Source: Prevotella sp. tf2-5 (GTDB lineage Bacteria > Bacteroidota > Bacteroidia > Bacteroidales > Bacteroidaceae). From it: 64,000 nucleotides of DNA. The notes under the pieces are model-generated. The model made no database searches. It was not told the DNA's origin and saw only the letters and a list, made by a program, of their open reading frames with translations. Shown here one piece after another: positions 24,954 to 34,410 of the stretch; positions within the stretch are counted from its first letter, which is position 1, and every line of letters starts with the position of its first letter. The position numbers were made by a program, and so were the translations under genes. The stretch is from the NCBI RefSeq assembly GCF_900115435.1, contig NZ_FOWK01000005.1:184003-248002 (forward strand), in the 5' to 3' direction.

Positions 24954-25030
24954 GCCTTATTATTGTCAATTAACTCAGTAGTATCTTTGGCTTCGTCGAA
25001 GGTACTTACGTTCGAAAAATTGCAAATAAA

Positions 25031-25062
25031 TTTGCATTTTCACTCACTTATTTGTACCTTTG
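25031..25062 (+). promoter_or_regulatory. Promoter with the start codon at the expected transcription start
   Basis: TTTG (25031-25034), 20 bp, TACCTTTG (25055-25062). The ATG of the next gene is at 25067, so the message would be essentially leaderless. Confidence 0.65.
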
Positions 25063-25066
25063 CAGA

Positions 25067-25315
25067 ATGCAAGACGACGAAAGGAAAATCGACAGTTATA
25101 AGACGCTGAAAGTCTATCAGAAGACTATCTGCGTCTTCGATATTACTTGCTATTTCGTTGAGCGATTCCTCGATCGAGGACATGATCGCACCGTTGACCA
25201 AATGCAACAGGCAGCCCGTTCGGGTAAGCAGAATATCGTGGAAGGATATAGCGATGCCGAGACGCTGGCTATGCTGCATGGCTACATCAAGTTTATCAAT
25301 CGGAAAAAACAATAG
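25067..25315 (+). CDS. Four-helix bundle (S23/Avd-like) protein, C-terminally truncated
   Basis: An 82-residue product. YKTLKVYQKTICVFDITCYF and DQMQQAARSGKQNIVEGYSD are the first two conserved segments of the S23/four-helix bundle family (with the suffix-domain subtype), which includes the accessory proteins of diversity-generating retroelements and proteins inserted in 23S rRNA. Full-length members continue with two more helices (about 120 or more residues). Here the frame ends in MLHGYIKFINRKKQ, so half the fold is missing. It abuts the next gene with 3 bp between. It is probably a remnant, although promoter and frame are intact. Confidence 0.6.
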   Translation: MQDDERKIDSYKTLKVYQKTICVFDITCYFVERFLDRGHDRTVDQMQQAARSGKQNIVEGYSDAETLAMLHGYIKFINRKKQ

Positions 25316-25318
25316 ACT

Positions 25319-26551
25319 ATGGTACTGAATTATATATGGGTCGCTTTCTTCCTGCTTGCCTTCGTGATAGCAGTGGTGAAGCTGATATTCTGGGGAGACA
25401 TGGAAGTGTTCCCCGCGATGATGGACTCCACGTTCTCATCCTCAAAGACAGCGTTTGAGATCTCGTTAGGACTGACCGGTGTGCTGGCGCTATGGTTAGG
25501 TGTGATGAAAGTCGGTGAGAAAGGAGGTGTTGTCAATTTCCTGGCTCGTCTCCTGGCACCCGTTTTCTCCAAGCTCTTCCCAGACATCCCCAAGGGTCAC
25601 CCGGTGACGGGCTCTATCTTCATGAATATCGCCGCCAACATGCTAGGACTCGACAATGCAGCGACACCCCTCGGACTGAAGGCGATGGAACAGATGCAGG
25701 AGCTGAACCCTAAGAAAGACACAGCATGGAACCCGATGATCATGTTCCTCGTGCTGAACACCAGTGGACTGACCCTCATCCCCGTCTCTATCATGGTATA
25801 CCGTGTACAGATGGGAGCGCAGCAGCCTACGGACATCTTCATGCCCATCCTGCTCGCCACCTTCTTCTCGACACTGGTGGGTATCATCGTCACTTCCCTC
25901 TTCCAGCGTATCAACCTCCTCAACCGCACCATGCTGTTGACACTGGGTGGCGCCTGTGCCGCGGTGGCTGGTATCATCTGGGGCTTCTCGCAGATGGACA
26001 GCGAGACGATGAACAAGGTAAGTACTACTGTGGCGAATATCCTGTTGATGACCATCATCGTGAGTTTCATCGCAGCAGGTGTGCGGAAGAAGGTGAATGT
26101 ATACGATGCCTTCATCGAAGGAGCGAAAGACGGGTTCAACACGGCAATCCGCATCATCCCCTACCTCGTGGCTATCCTCGTGGGCATCGGAGTGTTCCGT
26201 GCCTCTGGTGCTATGGATATGCTGATAGGTGGCATGCGCTGGTGTGTGGAACTGACAGGTGCCAACGCCCAGTGGGTGGACGCGATGCCCACAGCACTGA
26301 TGAAACCCCTCAGCGGCTCTGGTGCGAGAGGTATGATGGTGGATGCCATGACAACCTATGGCGCCGACTCGTTCGTTGGTCGCCTGTCGTGTGTGTTCCA
26401 AGGCTCCACAGACACCACCTTCTATATCCTCGCCGTATACTTCGGCTCTGTGGGTATCGCCAAGACCCGCCATGCCGTAGCCTGCGGCTTGATAGCCGAC
26501 CTGGCAGGTGTCATTGCGGCGATAGCGATTTGTTATTTATTCTTTGGATAG
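25319..26551 (+). CDS. SpmA/SpmB-like nucleoside-recognition membrane protein
   Basis: A 410-residue integral membrane protein with about nine hydrophobic helices. It joins two homologous halves that in Bacillus are separate spore-maturation proteins SpmA and SpmB. Each half carries the Gate (nucleoside recognition) pattern: NMLGLDNAATPLGLKAMEQM in the first and IRIIPYLVAILVGIGVFRAS with KPLSGSGARGMM in the second. Fused versions are usual in Bacteroidota, where the substrate is not known. The gene runs straight on from the truncated four-helix protein and is followed by 9-bp tandem repeats and a flippase gene. Confidence 0.88.
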   Translation: MVLNYIWVAFFLLAFVIAVVKLIFWGDMEVFPAMMDSTFSSSKTAFEISLGLTGVLALWLGVMKVGEKGGVVNFLARLLAPVFSKLFPDIPKGHPVTGSIFMNIAANMLGLDNAATPLGLKAMEQMQELNPKKDTAWNPMIMFLVLNTSGLTLIPVSIMVYRVQMGAQQPTDIFMPILLATFFSTLVGIIVTSLFQRINLLNRTMLLTLGGACAAVAGIIWGFSQMDSETMNKVSTTVANILLMTIIVSFIAAGVRKKVNVYDAFIEGAKDGFNTAIRIIPYLVAILVGIGVFRASGAMDMLIGGMRWCVELTGANAQWVDAMPTALMKPLSGSGARGMMVDAMTTYGADSFVGRLSCVFQGSTDTTFYILAVYFGSVGIAKTRHAVACGLIADLAGVIAAIAICYLFFG

Positions 26552-26577
26552 GAACTATAGGGACTATAGGAACAATA
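26551..26577 (+). repeat. Three 9-bp tandem repeats between SpmAB-like and flippase genes
   Basis: GGAACTATA (26551-26559), GGGACTATA (26560-26568), GGAACAATA (26569-26577). This is one of several 9-bp-period tracts in the window. Confidence 0.7.
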
Positions 26578-26588
26578 ATAAAAAAATT

Positions 26589-28028
26589 ATGGGAAAACTC
26601 ACAGCGATCTTTAAGGACACAGCCATCTACGGGCTCTCGAGCATCATCGGGCGCTTCCTGAACTACCTGCTCGTCCCCCTGTATACGGCACAGTTGTCGG
26701 CAGCAAGTGGCGGCTATGGTGTCATCACGAACATCTATGCCTATGTGGCATTGGTGCTGGTGCTGCTGACCTTCGGTATGGAGACCACCTATTTCCGTTT
26801 CACCAACAAGACACACACCGACTCCAATACCGTCTATTCCACTACCCTCATCAGTGTGGGTACCGTCTCTCTGTTGTTTGCCATAGTGGTATTGCTGTTC
26901 CTCTCACCCATCAGTCAGGTGATGGGTTATGGCAAGCATCCGGAATATGTTGGTGTGATGGCAGTGACGGTGGCGATTGACGCTTTCCTCTGTATCCCCT
27001 TCGCTCACCTGCGCCAGCAGAAGAAAGCACTGAAGTTTGCGGCACTGAAACTGTTGAATATCATCGTCAGCATCCTCTTGAACGTCATCTATTTCGCATG
27101 GCTCGACGGCAAGGACGTGGGTTATGCGTTCTATATCAACCTGGTCTGTACGGTAATGCTTGCCGCTTGTCTGATCACAGAGTATGCTGGTTTCCGTTGG
27201 AAGCTCGATACACAGTTGCTGCGCACGATGCTCAACTACTCATGGCCCATCCTCGTGCTGGGTGTCGCCGGTATCCTGAACCAGACAGCCGACAAGATGC
27301 TGTTCCCATATATATATAAAGGTGAGGACATGCAGACACAGCTGGGTATCTATGGAGCTTGTTCGAAGATCGCGATGATTATGGCGATGATCACACAGGC
27401 GTTCCGCTTTGCCTATGAGCCCATCGTCTTTGCAGGAGTCAAGGACAAGGGACAACATGAGATGTATGCGCAGGCGATGAAATATTTCATCATCTTCACC
27501 CTCCTTGCCTTCCTGGTGGTGGTGGGTTATATGGATATCCTGAAATACATTATCGGTGCCGACTACTGGACGGGTCTGCGTGTGGTACCTATCGTGATGG
27601 CTGCAGAGATCATGATGGGCATCTATTTCAACCTGTCGTTCTGGTATAAGGTCATCGACAAGACCATCTGGGGTGCTGTCTTCTCCGGTATCGGCTGCTC
27701 CGTACTCTTATTGGTCAATATCATCTTCGTACCCCAATACGGGTTTATCGCCTGTGCATGGGGTGGCTTCGCCGGCTATGGTGTCGCTATGATTATCTCC
27801 TATTTTGTAGGACAGAAATACTATCCCATCAACTATCCGCTGAAGGAGATCGCCATCTACCTGCTGCTTGCCTTCGCCATCTATGAGATGATGCAGAAAC
27901 TCACGGAATGGCATGTCGCCTTGTCGCTGACTGCTAATACCATCCTCATAGGTATCTTCGTCGCCTATATCATCTGGAGAGACTTGCCACTGGACGGAAT
28001 ATTGAGGAGATTAAAGATTAAAAATTAA
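26589..28028 (+). CDS. Polysaccharide (Wzx/MATE-like) flippase
   Basis: A 479-residue membrane protein from ATG 26589 (MGKLTAIFKDTAIYGLSSII). The longer frame upstream encodes the 9-bp repeats and is rejected. It has 12-14 hydrophobic helices and the start typical of oligosaccharide flippases: amphipathic N-terminus, then GRFLNYLLVPLYTAQL and FGMETTYFRFTNK. It would move lipid-linked sugars across the inner membrane for O-antigen, capsule or peptidoglycan assembly. No glycosyltransferases are nearby, so the cargo is not predicted. The stop codon lies inside a run of 7-bp repeats. Confidence 0.85.
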   Translation: MGKLTAIFKDTAIYGLSSIIGRFLNYLLVPLYTAQLSAASGGYGVITNIYAYVALVLVLLTFGMETTYFRFTNKTHTDSNTVYSTTLISVGTVSLLFAIVVLLFLSPISQVMGYGKHPEYVGVMAVTVAIDAFLCIPFAHLRQQKKALKFAALKLLNIIVSILLNVIYFAWLDGKDVGYAFYINLVCTVMLAACLITEYAGFRWKLDTQLLRTMLNYSWPILVLGVAGILNQTADKMLFPYIYKGEDMQTQLGIYGACSKIAMIMAMITQAFRFAYEPIVFAGVKDKGQHEMYAQAMKYFIIFTLLAFLVVVGYMDILKYIIGADYWTGLRVVPIVMAAEIMMGIYFNLSFWYKVIDKTIWGAVFSGIGCSVLLLVNIIFVPQYGFIACAWGGFAGYGVAMIISYFVGQKYYPINYPLKEIAIYLLLAFAIYEMMQKLTEWHVALSLTANTILIGIFVAYIIWRDLPLDGILRRLKIKN

Positions 28029-28058
28029 AGATTAAAAATTAAGATTTAAAAATTAAAG
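28010..28058 (+). repeat. Seven 7-bp tandem repeats before the S46 peptidase gene
   Basis: ATTAAAG/ATTAAAA-type heptamers fill 28010-28058 with an exact 7-bp period, span the flippase stop codon and end 2 bp before the next ATG. Confidence 0.75.
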
Positions 28059-28060
28059 AT

Positions 28061-30175
28061 ATGAAGAAATTATTATTAAGTCTGATGTGTCTTTGCTCCC
28101 TTGGAGCCCATGCCGATGAGGGTATGTGGACGCTCTACAATCTGCCTAACGCCATCTTCGAACAGATGAAGCAGTATGGTTTCCAGCTCCCTATGGATCA
28201 GCTTTACCAGAGTGACAATGCCGTGAAGAACGCGGTCATCAACTTTGGAGGCTACTGCTCGGGTGTCGTGGTATCACCCGACGGACTGGTATTCACCAAC
28301 CACCACTGTGGCTTTGAGTGTATCCGCAGCCATTCTACTGTCGAGCACGACTACATGCTGAATGGTTTCATCGCCAAGTCATACGCTGAGGAACTTCCTA
28401 ACGAGGACCTCTTTGTGAGTTTCATGGTGGAGCAGAAAGATGTGACGGACTCCCTCAACAGTCTCGGACTGAGCAGTCTGCCTGTCGAGAAGGTGAGTGA
28501 CTTTGTCGACTCTGTCGAGAACGCATGGAGCAAGAGTATCCGTCAACAGGACTCTACCCTCCGTGTGGAGGTGAAACCTTTCTATGAAGGCAACAAATAC
28601 TATCTGACGACCTATCGTGACTTTGAGGATGTCCGCCTGGTATTCTCCGTTCCTAAGTCGATGGGTAAGTTCGGTGGTGAGACAGACAACTGGATGTGGC
28701 CCCGCCAGACCTGTGACTATAGTGTGTTCCGTATCTATGCCGACCCCAAGACCAACGGTCCTGCCAAATACTCCAAGGACAATGTTCCCTATCATCCCAA
28801 ATCATGGGCAAAGGTGTCTATGGACGGTTATAAGCCTGGCGACTTCGCGATGATCATGGGTTATCCCGGCTCTACCAGCCGCTACCTCAGCAGCTATGGT
28901 ATCAAGGAGCGTCATGATGCCATCAATGCTCCCCGCGTACAGGTCCGTGGTGTCAAACAGGAGATCATGCTGCGCCATATGCGTGCTGACGAGGCTGTAC
29001 GTATCAAATATGACTCTAAGTATGCCAATAGCTCTAACTACTGGAAGAACTCCATTGGTATGAACAAGTGTATCGACTCCATCGGACTCATCCAGCAGAA
29101 GCAGGAGTTTGAGATGAGACTGAGACAGTGGCAGGAGGAGACAGGGTATCTGAAAGGACAGCTCGACTTCGACAAGATGGCAGAGCTCTACCAGAAACGG
29201 CTCGCACTGACTCGTGTCCGCACCTTGTTCACGGAGACCTTCCTTGCGCAAGACCAGTTAAGTGCCCGTGCATGGAAAAGCAACTGGGGCATGAAGGTGG
29301 AGGGTCCTGAGGATCAACCCAAGAAACAGTATATCCAGTTCGACGATAATAGTGAGGAATGGGACGAGGCAACGGACAAGGAGATGCTCGCCGCCTTGTT
29401 GAAGAACTACCGCACACAGATGACCAATGCTGATTATCTTCCTGCTTTCTATCAGACTATTGACAAGAAATTCCATGGGGACTATACAGCCTATGTCAAC
29501 GCGCTCTATAAGAAATCACAACTGATGAAGAACGGGAAACCTATCTATGTCAACAAGAAGAGCTATCAAAAGGACATGGGTGTGCAATATGGACTCGACC
29601 TCACAGAATTGCTTGCCAAGATAGGGGCAGACAGAAAACAACTGAGCTACGATATCGCAGAACAGGAGAAATGGCTCTGTGCCGCCAAGCTACGTATGGA
29701 GCAGGACCTGCCAAACTATTCTGATGCTAACTTCACCATGCGCATGACATACGGACAGATTGGGGAATACACCTTAGGAGGTCGTCCCTCCGGCTATTAT
29801 ACAACAGCACGCAGCCTGTGGGAGAAGATGCAGAAGGCTGATGACAACTTCGAGTATTTCGCAGAACCAGTGATGCACGAGCTGTTGTCGGCAAAGGACT
29901 ATGGTAAGTATAGCGACCCGCTGACGGGTACCCTGCAACTGTGTTTCCTGTCGAACAACGATATCACTGGTGGTAACTCCGGTTCCCCTATCTTCAACGG
30001 CAAGGGCGAACTGCTGGGTCTTGCTTTTGACGGCAATTGGGACTCACTGGCAAGCGATATCTTCTTCGACCGTCAGTTGGCACGTACCATCAATGTCGAC
30101 GTGCGTTTCATGCTCTATATGATGGACCGCTGGGGACATGCCGACCGATTATTGAAAGAAATCGGGGTTCAATAA
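28061..30175 (+). CDS. S46 family dipeptidyl peptidase (DPP7-like)
   Basis: A 704-residue periplasmic serine peptidase with signal peptide (MKKLLLSLMCLCSLGAHA). The chymotrypsin-like triad is seen as His in VFTNHHCGF (about residue 86) and the Ser in GGNSGSPIFNG (about 643). The Asp is not assigned with certainty. Family members remove N-terminal dipeptides so that amino-acid-fermenting Bacteroidota can import them. The residue 18 positions after the catalytic Ser is Gly (LGLAFDGNW). In the characterised Porphyromonas enzymes this position is Arg in Asp/Glu-specific DPP11 and Gly in DPP7, so hydrophobic P1 preference is expected. It is followed by a terminator shared with the convergent helicase gene. 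Confidence 0.92.
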   Translation: MKKLLLSLMCLCSLGAHADEGMWTLYNLPNAIFEQMKQYGFQLPMDQLYQSDNAVKNAVINFGGYCSGVVVSPDGLVFTNHHCGFECIRSHSTVEHDYMLNGFIAKSYAEELPNEDLFVSFMVEQKDVTDSLNSLGLSSLPVEKVSDFVDSVENAWSKSIRQQDSTLRVEVKPFYEGNKYYLTTYRDFEDVRLVFSVPKSMGKFGGETDNWMWPRQTCDYSVFRIYADPKTNGPAKYSKDNVPYHPKSWAKVSMDGYKPGDFAMIMGYPGSTSRYLSSYGIKERHDAINAPRVQVRGVKQEIMLRHMRADEAVRIKYDSKYANSSNYWKNSIGMNKCIDSIGLIQQKQEFEMRLRQWQEETGYLKGQLDFDKMAELYQKRLALTRVRTLFTETFLAQDQLSARAWKSNWGMKVEGPEDQPKKQYIQFDDNSEEWDEATDKEMLAALLKNYRTQMTNADYLPAFYQTIDKKFHGDYTAYVNALYKKSQLMKNGKPIYVNKKSYQKDMGVQYGLDLTELLAKIGADRKQLSYDIAEQEKWLCAAKLRMEQDLPNYSDANFTMRMTYGQIGEYTLGGRPSGYYTTARSLWEKMQKADDNFEYFAEPVMHELLSAKDYGKYSDPLTGTLQLCFLSNNDITGGNSGSPIFNGKGELLGLAFDGNWDSLASDIFFDRQLARTINVDVRFMLYMMDRWGHADRLLKEIGVQ

Positions 30176-30180
30176 AGAAA

Positions 30181-30215
30181 ATGGGGTAACGACTTGTTAC
30201 CCCATCTTTCTTTTC
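30181..30215. terminator. Bidirectional terminator between S46 peptidase and helicase genes
   Basis: A perfect stem ATGGGGTAAC / GTTACCCCAT with loop GACTT, T-rich on both strands. Confidence 0.85.
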
Positions 30216-32048
30216 TTATTTCTTCTTCCTTGGCTTGCGGATAGCCCATCCTTCCTCACTGAAGTCAGGAACATTTCCTTTCAGTTTCATCCCCTTCGGA
30301 TTAAGGAACTGCATCCACTCGTCCTTGCTGAAGGTTGTCTTCTTGGGTTCTTTGGGACTGGTACTTCTAGATTTTCTAGAGTCTCTAGATGATCTAGATG
30401 TTCTAGATTCATCCGCATCATTACAACGGACATCACGCCCCTTGTAATTCTGTCCATTCACGAATTTCATCACACGCTGGGCATCCTCCTCAGGAACCTC
30501 AAAATAGGACATGGTGGTCAACAAGTCGATATGTCCCACCTCCACATGACCTTTCACATTCTTATTGAGGAACTGCATCAGTTCACCAGGATAGAACCCG
30601 TCTTTCTTACCAAGGTTGATAAACAAACGACGGTAACCTGCTTCTGGTTTGCGGGAACCTCCCTCACGTTTCTCGCCACGCTTACCACGTTCCCGCTTCT
30701 CGCCACGCTCTTTCTTAGCACCTACAGGCTCTATCTCTGGTGCGTCGGCATAATATGCGAGGAAACGACCGAACTCCATAGAGACGATCTTCTTGATGAG
30801 GTCTTCCTTGTCGATATACTCGAAATAACGGTCGATGTCCTGCATGAAAGGCGCAATCTGCTCCTCGTCCACATCCGCCTTGACAATCTGGTCCATCACC
30901 TTATAGAGCTGTTTCTTACAGATCTCCTCGGCAGAGGGTATCTTCCCCTCTTCGAAAGCCTTACCAATCTCTTTCTCTATATTACGGATCTTATGTTTCT
31001 CACGAGAATGCACGATACTAAGAGAGGTTCCTTTCTTACCAGCACGCCCCGTACGTCCCGAGCGATGGGTATAGTTCTCGATATCATCAGGCAGTCCGTA
31101 GTTGATGACATGTGTCAGGTCATCAACATCCAAGCCACGTGCTGCCACATCGGTAGCCACCAGCAGCTGTACAGTATGCTGACGGAACTTCTGCATGGTA
31201 AGGTCACGCTGCTGTTGACTTAGGTCTCCATGCAGGGCCTCCGCATTATATCCGTCACGAATCAGTTTGTCTGCCACCTCCTGTGTCTCAAGCTTCGTAC
31301 GACAAAAGATAATCGCAAAAATACGAGGGTAGAAGTCTACTAGTCGCTTCAATGCAAGATACTTGTCTTTCGCATTCACCATATAATAAATATGGTTCAC
31401 ATGCTCAGCACCCTCGTTACGGCTTCCCACTACGATCTCTTTGTAGTCATGGAGGTAACCTTTGGCGATACGCTCTATCTCCTTACTCATCGTAGCGGAG
31501 AAAAGCAGGGTGTTACGCTCTGTGGGTACCCCCTCCAAGATAGCGTCAATACTCTCTGAGAAGCCCATATTCAACATCTCGTCAGCCTCGTCGAGTACGA
31601 CATTATACACATCTTCTAATTTGGCAACCCCACGATTCATCAGGTCTATCAACCGACCAGGTGTTGCCACGATAATCTGTACACCCTTGCGTAAAGAGCG
31701 AATCTGTTGCTCAATAGAGGCACCACCATAGACCGCCTCTATATGTATACCCTCCATGTACTTAGAGAAATCACGCAAGTCGTCCGCAATCTGCAGACAA
31801 AGCTCACGGGTAGGACTCAAAATGAGTGCCTGTGTCTCCTTGCGGGAGGTGTCAACACGTTGTAATACGGGAATACCAAATGCTGCCGTCTTACCCGTCC
31901 CCGTCTGGGCAAGGGCGATTACATCATTCTGGTTACCAAGTAAATAAGGGATTACTTCTTCCTGAACAGGCATAGGCTGTACAAAACCCATCTCCTCAAT
32001 AGCGTGGCGAATCTCTTCGCAGACGCCTAATTCTTCAAATGTCTTCAA
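30216..32048 (-). CDS. DEAD-box RNA helicase (DeaD/CsdA type), TTG start
   Basis: A 610-residue ATP-dependent RNA helicase for ribosome assembly or RNA decay. Motifs: Q motif MGFVQPMPVQEEV, I AQTGTGKTAAF, II VLDEADEMLNMGF, III SATMS, VI YTHRSGRTGRAG. A C-terminal DbpA-like RNA-binding domain (RLFINLGKKDGFYP to NYKGRDVRCN) follows a charged linker (KKERGEKRERGKRGEK). I place the start at TTG 32048, giving MKTFEELGVCEE as in homologues. The TTG at 32075 lies inside the -7 element (TACCTTTG, complement of 32073-32080) and cannot be in the message. The tail holds five tandem 9-bp repeats (30365-30410) encoding SRT-SRS-SRD-SRK-SRS. Confidence 0.9.
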   Translation of the reverse strand: MKTFEELGVCEEIRHAIEEMGFVQPMPVQEEVIPYLLGNQNDVIALAQTGTGKTAAFGIPVLQRVDTSRKETQALILSPTRELCLQIADDLRDFSKYMEGIHIEAVYGGASIEQQIRSLRKGVQIIVATPGRLIDLMNRGVAKLEDVYNVVLDEADEMLNMGFSESIDAILEGVPTERNTLLFSATMSKEIERIAKGYLHDYKEIVVGSRNEGAEHVNHIYYMVNAKDKYLALKRLVDFYPRIFAIIFCRTKLETQEVADKLIRDGYNAEALHGDLSQQQRDLTMQKFRQHTVQLLVATDVAARGLDVDDLTHVINYGLPDDIENYTHRSGRTGRAGKKGTSLSIVHSREKHKIRNIEKEIGKAFEEGKIPSAEEICKKQLYKVMDQIVKADVDEEQIAPFMQDIDRYFEYIDKEDLIKKIVSMEFGRFLAYYADAPEIEPVGAKKERGEKRERGKRGEKREGGSRKPEAGYRRLFINLGKKDGFYPGELMQFLNKNVKGHVEVGHIDLLTTMSYFEVPEEDAQRVMKFVNGQNYKGRDVRCNDADESRTSRSSRDSRKSRSTSPKEPKKTTFSKDEWMQFLNPKGMKLKGNVPDFSEEGWAIRKPRKKK

Positions 32049-32072
32049 ATCTAATGTTTTATAAATCGGGGA

Positions 32073-32080
32073 CAAAGGTA
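32073..32080 (-). promoter_or_regulatory. -7 element of DEAD-box helicase gene
   Basis: TACCTTTG on the minus strand. It decides the start codon of the helicase in favour of TTG at 32048. Confidence 0.55.
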
Positions 32081-32164
32081 CGAATAAAAAGTGGGAAAAT
32101 ATAAAAGTCTCTCTTTTTTATATTTTTTTAGATATTCTATAGTTATTGTTTTCGGGAAATTTAT

Positions 32165-32172
32165 TACCTTTG
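32165..32172 (+). promoter_or_regulatory. -7 element of the anaerobic ribonucleotide reductase operon
   Basis: TACCTTTG, with a leader of about 110 nt before the ATG at 32293. Confidence 0.6.
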
Positions 32173-32292
32173 CAACCGAATTCGGTTCCCCAAAACGGGA
32201 AACTTTTCAAATCAAAAAACTAAAAAAGTTGTCCAAAAAGGAAAACTTTCCATGAACACAGAGTAATTAAAAACTTGATAATACATATAACA

Positions 32293-34398
32293 ATGGAGAT
32301 TAAAAACTTTACCATCACAAAACGAGACGGTTCTAAAGACCAGTTCTCATTAGACAAGATCATGAATGCGATCCTGAAGGCATTCGACAGTGTTGAACAA
32401 CCCACTGACCTTGGAGCTATCTCTAAGATTCTCAGTCGATTAGATATTCGTAACGACATTACTGTCGAGGATATTCAGAATCAGGTAGAAGAGGCTCTGA
32501 TGCATGAGGGCTACTATAAAGTGGCAAAGTCTTTCATGCTGTATCGCCAGGCTCACTCTGAGGATCGTGAGACACTTGCCAAGTTGCAGTTCTTGTCTGA
32601 ATATTGCGATTCTGTGAATGCCGCCACTGGTTCAAAGTATGACGCAAATGCTAACGTGGAGCACAAGAACATTGCAACTTTGATTGGCGAGTTACCTAAA
32701 TCCAACTTCATCCGTCTGAACCGCCGTCTGCTGACTGACCGTATCAAGAAGATGTATGGCAAGCAACTCGCTGACGAGTATATTGACAAGCTCACACACC
32801 ATTTTATATATAAGAACGACGAGACGAGTCTTGCCAACTACTGCGCCTCTATCACGATGTATCCATGGCTCATCGGAGGTACCATTTCCATTGGTGGTAA
32901 CTCCACAGCTCCTACCAACCTGAAGAGCTTTTGTGGTGGTTTCGTAAATATGGTGTTCATGGTATCCAGTATGCTGAGTGGAGCGTGTGCTACCCCAGAG
33001 TTCCTCATGTACATGAACTATTTCTTAGGCAAGGAATATGGACAAGACTATTATAAGCGTTCTAACGAACAAGCTGACCTCAGCCTGAAAAAGCGTACAC
33101 TCGACAAGGTCATCACCGACTATTTCGAGCAGATTGTCTATACCTTGAACCAACCGACTGGTGCCCGTAACTATCAGGCAGTATTCTGGAACGTTGCCTA
33201 TTATGACAAATACTACTTTGAGAGCATCTTCGGTGAGTTCTACTTCCCCGATGGCTCTAAACCTGACTGGGAAGGATTGTCCTGGTTGCAGAAGCGTTTT
33301 ATGAAATGGTTCAACCAAGAGCGTACAAAGACCCTGCTGACCTTCCCTGTAGAGACCATGGCGCTGTTAACCGACAAGAACGGTGAGTGTCTGGATAAGG
33401 AATGGGGCGATTTCACAGCGGAGATGTATGCTGAAGGACATTCTTTCTTCACCTATATGAGTGATAATGCCGACTCACTGAGCTCCTGCTGTCGTCTGCG
33501 TAATGAAATTACAGACAACGGGTTCAGCTACACACTGGGTGCAGGTGGCGTATCAACGGGATCCAAGAGCGTGCTCACCATCAACCTTAACCGTTGTATC
33601 CAGTACGCTGTCAACCACAAGATAGATTACCTGGAGTACTTAGGTGGCGTCATTGATCTCTGCCATAAAGTACAGATGGCTTATAACGAGAACCTAAAGG
33701 AGTTGCAGGAGCATGGCATGCTGCCCCTTTTCGATGCCGGCTATATCAACATCAACCGCCAATACCTGACCATTGGTATCAACGGACTGGTAGAGGCTGC
33801 TGAGTTCATGGGACTGAAGATCACTCCTAACGATGACTACCTGCACTTCGTACAGGGCATTCTCGGACTTATCGAGAAATACAACAAACAATATCGCACA
33901 AAGGAGGTGATGTTCAACTGTGAAATGATTCCTGCTGAGAATGTGGGTGTGAAACACGCCAAGTGGGACCGTGAGGATGGATATTTCGTACCACGTGACT
34001 GCTACAACAGTTATTTCTATGTCGTAGAGGACGACTCGTTGACCATCATCGATAAGTTCAAGCTCCATGGCGCACCTTATATCGAGCACCTCACTGGCGG
34101 CTCTGCTCTTCACATGAATCTTGAGGAGCATCTCAGCAAACAGCAATATGCACATCTGTTGAAGGTGGCTGCTCAGGAGGGTTGTAACTACTTCACGTTC
34201 AACATCCCCAACACGGTATGTAATGACTGTGGACATATTGACAAGCGCTATCTGAAGGAATGTCCCCACTGTCATTCCAAGAACGTGGATTATATGACAC
34301 GTATCATTGGCTATCTGAAGCGTGTCAGCAACTTCTCACAGCCTCGTCAGGAAGAGGCAGCACGCCGCTTCTATGCACATGCGAAGAGCGAGGTATAA
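32293..34398 (+). CDS. nrdD: Anaerobic ribonucleoside-triphosphate reductase
   Basis: A 701-residue glycyl-radical enzyme that makes dNTPs from NTPs without oxygen. The N-terminal ATP-cone (ITKRDGSKDQFSLDKI..) gives allosteric control. The core includes SCCRLRNEITDN with active-site cysteines and LTGGSALHMNLEEH. The C-terminal zinc knuckle CNDCGHIDKRYLKECPHC (four Cys) and glycyl-radical loop RIIGYLKRVSNFS, with the Gly, are intact. The start is ATG 32293 (MEIKNFTITKRDG). The activase gene nrdG follows after 12 bp, forming an operon. Confidence 0.95.
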   Translation: MEIKNFTITKRDGSKDQFSLDKIMNAILKAFDSVEQPTDLGAISKILSRLDIRNDITVEDIQNQVEEALMHEGYYKVAKSFMLYRQAHSEDRETLAKLQFLSEYCDSVNAATGSKYDANANVEHKNIATLIGELPKSNFIRLNRRLLTDRIKKMYGKQLADEYIDKLTHHFIYKNDETSLANYCASITMYPWLIGGTISIGGNSTAPTNLKSFCGGFVNMVFMVSSMLSGACATPEFLMYMNYFLGKEYGQDYYKRSNEQADLSLKKRTLDKVITDYFEQIVYTLNQPTGARNYQAVFWNVAYYDKYYFESIFGEFYFPDGSKPDWEGLSWLQKRFMKWFNQERTKTLLTFPVETMALLTDKNGECLDKEWGDFTAEMYAEGHSFFTYMSDNADSLSSCCRLRNEITDNGFSYTLGAGGVSTGSKSVLTINLNRCIQYAVNHKIDYLEYLGGVIDLCHKVQMAYNENLKELQEHGMLPLFDAGYININRQYLTIGINGLVEAAEFMGLKITPNDDYLHFVQGILGLIEKYNKQYRTKEVMFNCEMIPAENVGVKHAKWDREDGYFVPRDCYNSYFYVVEDDSLTIIDKFKLHGAPYIEHLTGGSALHMNLEEHLSKQQYAHLLKVAAQEGCNYFTFNIPNTVCNDCGHIDKRYLKECPHCHSKNVDYMTRIIGYLKRVSNFSQPRQEEAARRFYAHAKSEV

Positions 34399-34410
34399 CA
34401 GTATCGTCAA

